The notes beneath the pieces are model-generated. The model did no database searches. It was given only the letters and a program-made list of their open reading frames with translations, and was not told the DNA's origin. Both the position numbers and the translations under genes were made by a program. A DNA stretch of 64,000 nt from Rhizobium oryziradicis (lineage in GTDB: Bacteria; Pseudomonadota; Alphaproteobacteria; Rhizobiales; Rhizobiaceae), in contig NZ_MKIM01000027.1 in NCBI RefSeq assembly GCF_001939045.1, positions 558,001-622,000 of the forward strand, given 5' to 3'. Shown in pieces: positions 11,478-19,579 of this stretch. Within the stretch, counting starts at the first letter, position 1. Each line of letters opens with the position of its first letter.

Positions 11478-11725
11478 AGCGGCAAACAGATCCGTGCGAT
11501 TATTCAATGCACAGCGCTGCAATAGTTTAATCTGCTGCATAATTTTCACCTAGAATCGAGTCCGATGAAGCAATTATGCATGATGCCGCGTTCGCGCGAT
11601 TAAGACAGTTTCTTCTGGTGTGCCTTGCAATTTGCCTCATGATTGCAAATTGCGGATATTTTTATTGTATCCTGTTTAGCCAGAGATTTTTTCAATCCTC
11701 TCAAAGCCAATTGTCATGGTTCATG

Positions 11726-11803
11726 TCATATGAACAGCATGACCGCTACAAAAACAAATGCTGCACTTACTGCCAGGATGTTGAATGAACGTGTTAGTTC
11801 CAT
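11726..11803 (-). CDS. Putative 25-residue single-pass membrane microprotein
   Basis: On the minus strand AAGGAGG precedes ATG 11803 by 6 nt, and the frame encodes MELTRSFNILAVSAAFVFVA plus VMLFI before TGA. That is a short polar head with one Arg followed by about 18 hydrophobic residues, i.e. a single membrane helix. I do not recognise the protein. The near-ideal ribosome binding site, the charge/hydrophobic layout and its position alone in a 670-bp gap favour a real gene. It is below the length cut-off of routine gene callers. Function cannot be inferred; size is in the range of small membrane subunits or regulators such as KdpF- or CydX-like peptides, without visible similarity. Confidence 0.55.
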   Translation of the reverse strand: MELTRSFNILAVSAAFVFVAVMLFI

Positions 11804-12083
11804 CTCTGCCTCCTTGCGTTAACGTTTAGAGAATATGACCGTTTTGTGTCTTTTGGAAAGCGAAAACTGTGCTGCATTGCAGCGGAAGTGTGGATGGGCC
11901 CGGAATGCCAATTGGTAACGCTTGGAAACAACAGGTGAAATTGGCGTGATAACGAAATATTTCAAGGTTAATCTGCTCTTCACCATAAGTTGGTTATGGC
12001 GGCGTTATGAGACGTTTTCACCTGTTTTGGCATCAAAAGTGTCTTCGCATTTTTAAGCGCGATCTGAAAATGAGAGGCAGGAA
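11804..12083. other. Intergenic region upstream of the microprotein and downstream of the GlxA-type gene
   Basis: No gene seen. It should hold the minus-strand promoter of the 25-residue microprotein. An 11-bp inverted repeat AACAGGTGAAA (11930-11940) / TTTCACCTGTT (12016-12026) lies in its left-centre with a 75-nt spacer. Confidence 0.4.
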
Positions 12084-13100
12084 TCACCCCATTTTTTCAT
12101 CAACTCGGCGGAGCAGATGCGGCGGGCTCTGGTAGAGCCGGTTCCACGCGCGTCGAAACTGCCGTGCCGATGCAAAACCGCAGCGTTCGGCAATGGCTTC
12201 CATGTCCAGCCGGGAATTGATCACCAGTTCGCGCGCCAACGCCATGCGCATGCGGTTGACGTAATCGGTGACGCTGATGCCGGTATGGTCATTAAACAGG
12301 CGTGAGAGCGTGCGGCGGCTGGTCATGGCAATATCGGCCATGGCATCCACGCTCCAGGGGCGCGTTGGATCTGCCGTCACGGCATCCTGCACACGGTGAA
12401 TGGCGGGATGAATGTGATTGCGGCCCTCAAGCCATGGCGAGAGTTGTGGATCGCCGCCAGCGCGGCGCAGGTAAACCACGAGATAACGCGCGATGGTCAG
12501 GGCCGTGACATGCCCAACCTCTTTGGCAATCAGCGACAGCATCAGGTCAACGCTGGTGGTAATGCCCGCACTGGTCAGCCGGTTTTGATCCTCCACGAAC
12601 AAGCGGTTTTCCAACACGGTGGCGGTCGGTGCCAGTTTTTTCAGATCAGCAATATTGGCATGGTGCGTTGTGCAGCGATAGCCCTCCAGCAAACCCGCCT
12701 TTGCGGCAAACAGCGCACCGGAGCAAATGGTGATGAGCTTTGTGCCCTGTTGAACCGTATCACGCAACCACGCGATGATTTCGGCTTCCGCTCTGGTGTC
12801 GCGCGGCGAGGGCGGCGATCCATCGACCACAAGCGGCTCATCGGCACAGCCGGAAATGACGACCATTGCGTCTGGTGGCAAAGTATGGGGTAGGGGCGCG
12901 ATGCCGCTGAGACTGAGACCGATCGAACTGATGACATCCGCCGAGGCACCGACATAGCGCACACTGAAATGCACCTCCTGTTGCACAAGATTGGCCTTGC
13001 GCAGCACTTCCATCGGCCCAGCCAAATCCAGCAGCAACGCATTGGGTGGCACAACCACAATCATCGGAATTATGCGTGGTTGGCCAGCCTCGTCTGTCAT
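12084..13100 (-). CDS. GlxA-family AraC-type transcriptional regulator with DJ-1/PfpI-like domain
   Basis: A 338-residue regulator. The N-terminal half is a class I glutamine amidotransferase-like (DJ-1/PfpI) fold with the elbow TICSGALFAAKAGLL, whose Cys sits near residue 121. The C-terminal part (about 235-335) is an AraC helix-turn-helix pair (MADIAMTSRRTLSRLFNDHT and CGFASARQFRRAWNRLY). This is the GlxA/FtrA architecture, where the N-domain is thought to sense a small ligand. Its ATG overlaps the upstream hydrolase stop by 4 bp (ATGA), so they form an operon and the hydrolase product or substrate may be the ligand. That last link is inference. Confidence 0.9.
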   Translation of the reverse strand: MTDEAGQPRIIPMIVVVPPNALLLDLAGPMEVLRKANLVQQEVHFSVRYVGASADVISSIGLSLSGIAPLPHTLPPDAMVVISGCADEPLVVDGSPPSPRDTRAEAEIIAWLRDTVQQGTKLITICSGALFAAKAGLLEGYRCTTHHANIADLKKLAPTATVLENRLFVEDQNRLTSAGITTSVDLMLSLIAKEVGHVTALTIARYLVVYLRRAGGDPQLSPWLEGRNHIHPAIHRVQDAVTADPTRPWSVDAMADIAMTSRRTLSRLFNDHTGISVTDYVNRMRMALARELVINSRLDMEAIAERCGFASARQFRRAWNRLYQSPPHLLRRVDEKMG

Positions 13101-13663
13101 GCGTCTTTCTTCTCTCTAATGCCTTCCAGCGCCTGTTCCACAGTGGCGATCCGGGCAAAGCGGTCTGCCAGCACCAGTTCGGTGCGGGCGCGGATTTCCT
13201 CTCCGCTCCATTCCCGTCCGCTGACATCTGTCATCGGGAAGGTCAGGGTCGCTTCTGCCACGAAATCGACACTGTAGCCAAGGTCCGAGGCATTGCGGGT
13301 GGTGGTTTCGCAGCACTGCTCGGTGCGAATGCCGGAGACGATCACATTGCGAATGCCATTGGCAATCAACCACACATCCAGACCGCTGCCAATCAGGGCG
13401 CTATGGCGGGTTTTATGAAAGATGACATCTGGCGCACATTGCAACTGCGGCAAGGTTTTGACAAAGCCGGAGCTTTCGGAAAAGACGCCGGTTTTTTCCA
13501 CATGGAAAATCTGCACCACGGGAATACCGGCTGCCTTGGCACCATCAATCAACGCCTGCTGACGTGCGATATAGGCATCAAACCCGTCCTCGCGAAAATA
13601 GGGGCGGTGGAGAAAGGATTGCTGGGCATCGATAACAAGCAGGGCGGTGTTTGAGGTTGGCAT
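13097..13663 (-). CDS. Cysteine hydrolase, isochorismatase superfamily
   Basis: A 188-residue protein of the isochorismatase-like cysteine hydrolase family. The catalytic Asp is in ALLVIDAQQSF (Asp12), the Lys in VIFHKTRHSAL, and the nucleophilic Cys in SGIRTEQCCETTTRNASD. The cis-peptide region precedes the Cys as in nicotinamidases and ureidoacrylate/N-carbamoyl amide hydrolases. ATG 13663 (MPTSNTALLVIDAQ) is chosen because the 33-residue upstream extension has no family similarity. It is coupled to the GlxA-like regulator by a 4-bp overlap. The substrate is unknown. Confidence 0.88.
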   Translation of the reverse strand: MPTSNTALLVIDAQQSFLHRPYFREDGFDAYIARQQALIDGAKAAGIPVVQIFHVEKTGVFSESSGFVKTLPQLQCAPDVIFHKTRHSALIGSGLDVWLIANGIRNVIVSGIRTEQCCETTTRNASDLGYSVDFVAEATLTFPMTDVSGREWSGEEIRARTELVLADRFARIATVEQALEGIREKKDA

Positions 13664-13783
13664 GGTAAGTCTCTCGACGTCTATTGAACATGCTGCCAGT
13701 TTAGTGCCTCGGTGAATTGCGGAAATACAGGTCCGGGACGTTGATGGGACAAAACGCGCCATTCGGTTTTCGCATCATCCGAA

Positions 13784-13817
13784 AGAAAATGCCACGCATC
13801 AAGGGTGATGCGTGGCA
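13784..13817 (-). terminator. Intrinsic terminator of the MltB-like transglycosylase gene
   Basis: On the minus strand TGCCACGCATCA-CCCT-TGATGCGTGGCA forms a perfect 12-bp stem with a 4-nt loop (13790-13817), followed by TTTTCTTTC. It is 27 nt after the stop at 13844. Confidence 0.85.
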
Positions 13818-13843
13818 CTGGGAACCAAATCTGGCAGCTAAGC

Positions 13844-15034
13844 TCAGAGAGCGGCCAACAGAGCAGGGGTCGGCCAGCCATCGGCGGGCAAATTATGCTT
13901 CAATTGCTCTTTTTGCACGGCATCGCGTGTGCCACCGCCCAAAATGCCGTCGATGTCGCCAACGTCATAGCCCTTGGCTTTCAGCTTGGTCTGCAATTCC
14001 TTCATCTCGACATCGCTCAGGCCCTGTTCGGGATTGCCCTTCAGGTAAGGCTCAGCCCCTTCCAGACGGGTGGCGAAATAGGCCGCCGAGGTGGTGTAGA
14101 TGAACGACTTGTTCCACTCCAGATAAATGCCAAAATTGGGGTAGGTGATGAAGGCTGGACCTTTGCGGCCCTGCGGCAGCACCAGCTCGCCTTCGAGGTT
14201 GGCAAATTTGGTATTGCCGTCGCGTGGCTTGACGCCCAGCTTGAACCAGTCACCGGCTTTCATGCCGCTATCAAAGCCGCTCTTTTCCCAAGGCAGAGTG
14301 TCCGGCACGGTGACTTCCTGAATCCAAGGCTCACCGCGCTTGAAGCCAAGGTGCTGGATGAATTTTCCAGCCGTCATGATGGCGTCTGGAGCGCTGGTTT
14401 TCAGCGCCACATGGCCATCGCCATCGCCGTCGACGCCAAAGGCAACGATGTCTTTGGGCAGCATCTGCACCTGGCCAATTTCGCCAGCCCATGCGCCGGT
14501 GTTGGTGGCGGGATCGAGATCGCCATGCTGCACCATGGTGATCAGCGCCAGCAATTGCGGACGAAACAGCTCTGGGCGGCGGCAATCATGCGCCAGCGTT
14601 ACCAATGCGTTGCGGGTGTTGAAATCGCCCTGAAACGCACCAAAATCGGTTTCCATTGCCCAGAAGGCAGCGATCACGCCGGGGGCAACGCCATAGTCTT
14701 TTTCCGCACGGGAAAAGACGTTGGCATATTCCTGCAACTTCTTCTTGCCCTGATCCAGACGACCCTTGGAGACCGTGCGCGACGAAAACTCGGTAAAGGT
14801 CTGCTTGAAGACACCTTGAGCGCGGTCGCGGGCCAGAACCTTCTGGTCGATTTGCGCGCCTGCCAAAGCCTTGTCGGCGGCCTCAACGGAAGCGCCATTT
14901 TTTACCGCTTCCGCCTTTACGCCTTGCAGGAATGTGTTCAGGTCACCGCCACATTGTGGGGTTTGCGCGAAAGCGGAACCGGCCATGAGACCGCTCAGCA
15001 GGGCCGCTGCGGTAAGACGGGAGGCAATTGACAT
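13844..15034 (-). CDS. Lytic murein transglycosylase, MltB-like, with peptidoglycan-binding domain
   Basis: A 396-residue exported protein. It has a signal peptide (MSIASRLTAAALLSGLMAGS, cleavage after AFA), an SLT_2/MltB catalytic domain with the acid Glu in AFWAMETDFGAFQG, and a C-terminal PG_binding_1 motif (LQTKLKAKGYDVGDIDGILG). A Cys is present early in the mature part, but no lipobox, so it should be soluble periplasmic. It cleaves the MurNAc-GlcNAc bond, forming 1,6-anhydroMurNAc ends. It precedes the GH25 gene on the same strand, in a region dense in wall hydrolases. Confidence 0.93.
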   Translation of the reverse strand: MSIASRLTAAALLSGLMAGSAFAQTPQCGGDLNTFLQGVKAEAVKNGASVEAADKALAGAQIDQKVLARDRAQGVFKQTFTEFSSRTVSKGRLDQGKKKLQEYANVFSRAEKDYGVAPGVIAAFWAMETDFGAFQGDFNTRNALVTLAHDCRRPELFRPQLLALITMVQHGDLDPATNTGAWAGEIGQVQMLPKDIVAFGVDGDGDGHVALKTSAPDAIMTAGKFIQHLGFKRGEPWIQEVTVPDTLPWEKSGFDSGMKAGDWFKLGVKPRDGNTKFANLEGELVLPQGRKGPAFITYPNFGIYLEWNKSFIYTTSAAYFATRLEGAEPYLKGNPEQGLSDVEMKELQTKLKAKGYDVGDIDGILGGGTRDAVQKEQLKHNLPADGWPTPALLAAL

Positions 15035-15145
15035 GTTGCAGTATCCTCGAATTGAAAAGATGGCTTGCTGTGCACAAGCTTTATGACCTTAACATGGAAA
15101 TGTGGCTTGCTGCTTATGCAAGCGGTCACGAATTTGTGGTGGCAG

Positions 15146-15964
15146 TCAATTTGCTGCTTGCTGCACCTGTCGCTCTTGCCGTGGTGGGGCAGAGACGGCG
15201 GCCACCCACTTGTTCCAGTATTGCTTGCTTCCGGCAAACACGTTGATGTCAGTGTTGCCCTTGATGCCGGGGATCACACCGGTTGAAGTATATTGCCAAA
15301 ACGCCCATTTGCGATCCGTGTAAATCTCGGATGGGTGTTTGGCGACGGCACGGACCCAGAAATAATAATCCTTGAAGGCACCTTCGAGGTTATCCCGATG
15401 GAAATCGACGGAGGTGTAGATGATGGGCCGTTTGCCATAATAGGCTTCCAGCCGATCCATAAACCGTTTCATTTGGGCGCGCACAACATCAGCGGGCGGG
15501 CGGGTGGTGCAGGTTTTGGAGGTATGGTTCCACTCCACATCAATCACCGGCGGCATGGCCATGGAATCGCGCGGCACATTGGCAATGAACCAATTGGCCT
15601 GATCATCGGCGGTGGAGCAGAAATAATAGAAATGATAGGGCGCATGCGGCATGCCAGCGGCACGTGCTTCCTGCCAATATTCGGCAAAGCGTGGATCGAC
15701 AACATCCTTGCCTTCGGTGGCCTTGATGAAGACAAAGGCGACGCCGGATTGCTTGACCTGCGTCCAGTTGATGTCGCCGTTCCACTTGGACACATCAATG
15801 CCATGCACCTGATGGCGGTGCGGCGATTTGATGCCGAAATCCTGCGGATCCTTGTCGTGGAATCGGGGCTGAATCGAAGCAGTCTCCATGAGATCGTAGC
15901 TCGTGGAGGTGCAAGAGGCCAGAATAAGGGATAGTGGCATCAGTGCTAAAATCAGCGACCGCAT
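15146..15964 (-). CDS. Glycoside hydrolase family 25 (lysozyme-like) lipoprotein
   Basis: A 272-residue protein starting MRSLILALMPLSLILASCTS, a lipoprotein signal with lipobox LASC (Cys18). The GH25 domain shows HGIDVSKWNGDINW with the conserved Asp, VAFVFIKATEGKD, the catalytic VIDVEWN (Asp-x-Glu) and the C-terminal WAFWQYTSTG. The family hydrolyses the beta-1,4 MurNAc-GlcNAc bond. An upstream TTG extension to 15979 exists, but ATG 15964 gives a normal signal sequence. Envelope anchoring is predicted, though with Thr at +2 the sorting signal would favour the outer membrane. Confidence 0.92.
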   Translation of the reverse strand: MRSLILALMPLSLILASCTSTSYDLMETASIQPRFHDKDPQDFGIKSPHRHQVHGIDVSKWNGDINWTQVKQSGVAFVFIKATEGKDVVDPRFAEYWQEARAAGMPHAPYHFYYFCSTADDQANWFIANVPRDSMAMPPVIDVEWNHTSKTCTTRPPADVVRAQMKRFMDRLEAYYGKRPIIYTSVDFHRDNLEGAFKDYYFWVRAVAKHPSEIYTDRKWAFWQYTSTGVIPGIKGNTDINVFAGSKQYWNKWVAAVSAPPRQERQVQQAAN

Positions 15965-16075
15965 CGGAAACCCGTTCAATCAAAGAGTGAAGCCACTGAT
16001 GCCCGGCGCACACACGCAAGAACAAAAGAGGCGCTATCCATCTTCTGCTCTATCATCATTAAAAAAAAGTTATTT

Positions 16076-16756
16076 TCAACTCAGGATGCAATGCCTTTTT
16101 TGCAAAATCGCATGCCACGCATATCCCCTGTAGAGAGGGGTGAAGGTCAGGCGCGCTTGGCTGATCTCTGCTTGACGTGCCAGAGCCGCGCGCATGTTGG
16201 AGCGTGGAGTGACATGAAAACGTGCCAGCCAGCGATGAAGACCTTGGCGAAAACGCTGTGGCAAGTCTTCCTGCTGGCCAAAATCCACAATATGCAGCGA
16301 GCCGCCGGGGTTGAGCGCATCAAGCGCGCAAGCCACGGCTTTTTCCCATTCGGGGATCATCGAGAGCGCATAGGAAATCAGGATGCGATCAAACCCGCCT
16401 TCGCCGAATTCGGCTGCCGTGAAGGCCGAGGCATCAGCAATGCGCAAAAGCGGTGGGTGAGCGCTTTTTTTAAAATTGCGTCCAGCCTGCGCCAGCATTT
16501 CTTCTGAAATATCCAACCCGAACAGATTGGCGGTCGGGTAGAGCTTTTGTGCGCATCGAAGGTTGCGACCCGTGCCACAGGCCACTTCCAAAAGACTGCC
16601 ATTTTCGGGCACGTCAAGTTTCAAAATCGCTCGATCACGACCCAGAAGATAGTATTTGCGCGTAAGATCATAGATATAGCGCTGATAGCGATAGACCTGA
16701 TCCATCTTTTTCGCGTGGCCATGGTTCATGTTTTCGCCGGTCGTTGCGCTGCTCAT
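16076..16756 (-). CDS. btaB: BtaB: SAM-dependent N-methyltransferase of betaine-lipid synthesis
   Basis: A 226-residue class I methyltransferase with motif I SLLEVACGTGRNL near residues 54-66 and a post-motif FGLDISEEMLAQAG. Its start ATGA overlaps the btaA stop by 4 bp. In Rhodobacter and Sinorhizobium, BtaB methylates diacylglyceryl-homoserine three times to give DGTS, a phosphorus-free membrane lipid. The family is a generic methyltransferase, so the specific assignment rests on the coupled btaA. Confidence 0.9.
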   Translation of the reverse strand: MSSATTGENMNHGHAKKMDQVYRYQRYIYDLTRKYYLLGRDRAILKLDVPENGSLLEVACGTGRNLRCAQKLYPTANLFGLDISEEMLAQAGRNFKKSAHPPLLRIADASAFTAAEFGEGGFDRILISYALSMIPEWEKAVACALDALNPGGSLHIVDFGQQEDLPQRFRQGLHRWLARFHVTPRSNMRAALARQAEISQARLTFTPLYRGYAWHAILQKRHCILS

Positions 16757-18000
16757 GACTTTTTCTCATAGATATGAAAGCCGCCGTAAATGGCCGAACG
16801 ATCCAGCGTGTTCAGGTGTTCCGAGCGCTCTTTAAGATAGGTCCATTGGTCTGAGATCGCATCCGAAATGCGGCCCTCAATCACGCTTTTTTCGGCGGCA
16901 GTGCGGAAAATAACACGCGCACCCTGATCTGCCGTGCGGGTGATTTCCGTCCAGAGATCATTCAACTGCTCGTCGGTCATCCAGTCTTGCGCATCAAGCA
17001 GGATGAAACGGTCAACCGAGCTTGCGGGTTTGGTGGACAAAAGCTCGGTGTAGCTGGCGTGGTGAACAGTCACGTTGTCGGTATGGGCGCGAATTGTGCT
17101 GTAGTATTCGGCGCGCAGATAATCTGGCAGGGCACCTTCATGGGCCTTTGGATAGCGCCGGGCAAAGGCCTGCCAGGCAAAATAATTGTCCTTGATGGAG
17201 AAATGACAGGCAAGCTTTTCCAGCCGCTCCTTCAGCACCGGTGCAATTGTACCAGTTTCGGACACAGACGCCAGCTCGTCATATTGCTGCGGTGGAATGC
17301 CAAGGCCAAACAGCGAGCTTTTGCGATTGGTCAGCCAGCGCACCAATGGGCGCTCGAAAATCGGGGCGATGCGGGTATCAAAGAAATGCCGTTGCTCTTC
17401 CATCGAGCGGCAGCGGGTGATGTCTTCCAGCTTCACCCCATGCAGGCGCGCCAGCGCGTGGCCAGCAGCGATGAAACGGCCCAGCAGACCTGTGCGATAG
17501 AAATTGCCGTTGAACACCGTGATGCGGCGGCGACCCAGCGGGCTGCGCTGGTTCCAGTAACGATGCGTGCTGCTATCCAGATTCGGCGCAATGTAGCGGT
17601 CAAACATGGTGGCATTGGTGCGGGCATTGTCTGAGCCCAGCAGTCGCACCACCGCCATATGATCTGGCAGATGCCGAAAGGCCGCAAGCTTCATGCGGTT
17701 CAGCGCGATGTGGTGGGGGTTGAGGTCAACCACATCAATGCTTTCCGGTGCGCGGGAAAGATAGGCCAGCATGTTGCAGCCGCCAGAACCGATGGTGACG
17801 ATGCGGTGGCCGGGAGCCAGAGCCATGGCCTGCATATCCACATCCGGGTCTTCCCAGATCTGCGGATAGACAAGGCCAGAGAACAGAATGCCAAACAGCC
17901 GCTCCGACAGGCCCTTGGCAGAAAGGGCACTATGCTGGAGAAGGGCTGATTTCAGCTTTTCATTTTTGCGAAAGCCCGCATCAGGAACAAATTCGGTCAT
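16753..18000 (-). CDS. btaA: BtaA: SAM:diacylglycerol 3-amino-3-carboxypropyltransferase
   Basis: A 415-residue member of the DUF3419/BtaA family, starting MTEFVPDAGFRKNEKLKSAL. It has VYPQIWEDPDVDMQAMAL, HRIVTIGSGGCNMLAYLS (SAM-site-like) and, toward the end, FILLDAQDWMTDEQL. It transfers the aminocarboxypropyl group of SAM to diacylglycerol, the first step of DGTS betaine-lipid synthesis. An in-frame TTG at 18114 would add 38 residues unlike the family, and the candidate Pho box at 18047-18064 would then lie inside the coding region, so ATG 18000 is preferred. The operon order is btaA-btaB. Confidence 0.92.
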   Translation of the reverse strand: MTEFVPDAGFRKNEKLKSALLQHSALSAKGLSERLFGILFSGLVYPQIWEDPDVDMQAMALAPGHRIVTIGSGGCNMLAYLSRAPESIDVVDLNPHHIALNRMKLAAFRHLPDHMAVVRLLGSDNARTNATMFDRYIAPNLDSSTHRYWNQRSPLGRRRITVFNGNFYRTGLLGRFIAAGHALARLHGVKLEDITRCRSMEEQRHFFDTRIAPIFERPLVRWLTNRKSSLFGLGIPPQQYDELASVSETGTIAPVLKERLEKLACHFSIKDNYFAWQAFARRYPKAHEGALPDYLRAEYYSTIRAHTDNVTVHHASYTELLSTKPASSVDRFILLDAQDWMTDEQLNDLWTEITRTADQGARVIFRTAAEKSVIEGRISDAISDQWTYLKERSEHLNTLDRSAIYGGFHIYEKKS

Positions 18001-18046
18001 GGTCTTCAGGCCCTGTGTCACGTTCCGGTTTGGATAGAGTGTCTCT

Positions 18047-18064
18047 ACTACAGTTTGATGACGG
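18047..18064 (-). promoter_or_regulatory. Candidate Pho box upstream of btaAB
   Basis: On the minus strand CCGTCAT-CAAA-CTGTAGT matches the PhoB layout of two CTGTCAT-like 7-mers separated by 4 nt (6/7 and 5/7). A TATCCA-type -10 lies about 10 nt further, 20-30 nt before ATG 18000. In rhizobia, betaine lipids are made under phosphate limitation through PhoB, which fits. Confidence 0.5.
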
Positions 18065-18166
18065 GGCCTGTTGACGAGGTGAGAGAACAAAGTTCTGCTG
18101 ATTTTTTCTGTCAAATAGATTTGTTACATTGTAACGGGCTGCTGTTGCGGATGTGGAGAATGTGAA

Positions 18167-19546
18167 ATGGCATTGGTGATTCGAGGATTAAAATTCGCAG
18201 CCCTGGGCGTTGCTGCGCTCACAGCGGGTGCCGCAGGTTGGCTTGCTGTTGCGCCACCTGAAATTCTGCGGGTTGGCACGGGTTATGCGGCCAAGATTGT
18301 CTGCTCTAACGTGTTTATCGCCCATCGCGATCCCGATACGGTTTTGCAAGTGGATGTTCAAGCCGCCCAAAATCCGGCCTTGAAGCTCTTGCGGCAGACA
18401 GTCGACCGAGAGGCAAACACCGTAACCACTTATTTTCTGGGCGTATTTTCCCCTAGCGTCGCGCTGTATCGTCCCGGCCTTGGCTGCGCCAATGTGGTTG
18501 ATGGGCGCGTGGATGAAGCGCGCAAGATTGCACTTCCCGCAGTAGACGTTGCCTCCGCCAATGGCGTGACCAGCACAGCACCCTGGCCGGAGGGCATGGG
18601 GGCCGCAGAAAGTGACCCTGCATTAAAGGCGATTTTTGCCGATCCCGCCTTGATGGGGCAGGGCATGCGGGCCGTGCTGGTGATGCGGGGTGGCAAGCTG
18701 ATCGGCGAGGCCTATGGCAAGGGTTTTGGCCCCAACACGCCGCTTCTGGGATGGTCCATGACCAAAACAGTCACAGCCGCTTTGGTTGGCCTGCGGGTGC
18801 AAGCCGGTGCCATGCGGCTGGATCAGGATCATCTTTTTCCGCAGTGGAGCGGTGATGGTCGCTCAGCCATCAAGCTTTCGGATTTGATGGCGATGCAAAG
18901 CGGCTTGATGTTTGACGAGGATTATAGCGATCTCGCCGATGTGACCCGTATGCTGTATCTGGAGCGTGATCAGGTTGGCTTTGTTGCCAGCCGCCCGTTG
19001 ATTGCGACGCCGGGGACGACATTCGCCTATTCGACCGGCTCGGCGGTTCTGGTGTCGCGCCTGTGGATGAACAGCTTGCCAACGCAGGCGGATGCGCTTC
19101 GCTATCCCAAAGATGCCCTGTTCACACCGCTTGGCATGACAAGTGCAACGCTGGAGGCTGACGAGAATGGCACATTTGATGGCGGCTCTTATCTCTACGC
19201 CACGGCGCGGGATTGGGGTAAATTCGCGCAAATGCTGTTGCAGGACGGGGTCTGGAACGGAAAACGCCTGTTGCCCATTGGCTATCTGGGCATGATGCAG
19301 CAGCGAACCAAAGCATCAAACGGGATTTATACCCAAGGCTTCATGTGGCGTGTGGGGCCGCAGCCCAGCGCGCAGTCGGAAGCAGGCTTGCCAGCAGATA
19401 CCGTGTGGATGCAGGGGCATGATGGCCAAACAATTGCGATCGTACCGTCTGCCGGCCTGATCGTTATGCGCATGGGCTTGACCCCGCTCAGCGTCGGCTA
19501 CAAGCCGCAGAATCTGTTAAGGGCGGTTGTCGCCGCCCTTCAATAA
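18167..19546 (+). CDS. Serine hydrolase, class C beta-lactamase/6-aminohexanoate-dimer hydrolase family
   Basis: A 459-residue protein with an N-terminal membrane/signal segment (about 6-30). The beta-lactamase-type active site has SMTK in GWSMTKTVTAALVG as the SxxK nucleophile motif. Further on are the Tyr in TTFAYSTGSAVLVSR (YxN-like block) and the HDGQ near the C-terminus in place of KTG. This is the pattern of DUF/esterase-type beta-lactamase family hydrolases. Activity could be esterase, peptidase or amidase; penicillinase activity is not implied. It is divergent from btaA. Confidence 0.87.
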   Translation: MALVIRGLKFAALGVAALTAGAAGWLAVAPPEILRVGTGYAAKIVCSNVFIAHRDPDTVLQVDVQAAQNPALKLLRQTVDREANTVTTYFLGVFSPSVALYRPGLGCANVVDGRVDEARKIALPAVDVASANGVTSTAPWPEGMGAAESDPALKAIFADPALMGQGMRAVLVMRGGKLIGEAYGKGFGPNTPLLGWSMTKTVTAALVGLRVQAGAMRLDQDHLFPQWSGDGRSAIKLSDLMAMQSGLMFDEDYSDLADVTRMLYLERDQVGFVASRPLIATPGTTFAYSTGSAVLVSRLWMNSLPTQADALRYPKDALFTPLGMTSATLEADENGTFDGGSYLYATARDWGKFAQMLLQDGVWNGKRLLPIGYLGMMQQRTKASNGIYTQGFMWRVGPQPSAQSEAGLPADTVWMQGHDGQTIAIVPSAGLIVMRMGLTPLSVGYKPQNLLRAVVAALQ

Positions 19547-19579
19547 CGTTCGTGATGGGGGAGGGGGCTGGCCGATTGT

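Noticed and set aside
11576..11788. 70-residue plus-strand open frame in the metF-GlxA gap
   Set aside because: It lacks a ribosome binding site and overlaps the better supported minus-strand microprotein.
13805..15031. 408-residue plus-strand open frame
   Set aside because: It is the antisense of the MltB-like transglycosylase; long antisense frames are common here because of codon bias.
19519..19540. Hairpin AAGGGCGG/CCGCCCTT at the end of the serine hydrolase gene
   Set aside because: It lies inside the coding end and has no T-run, so I did not call it a terminator.
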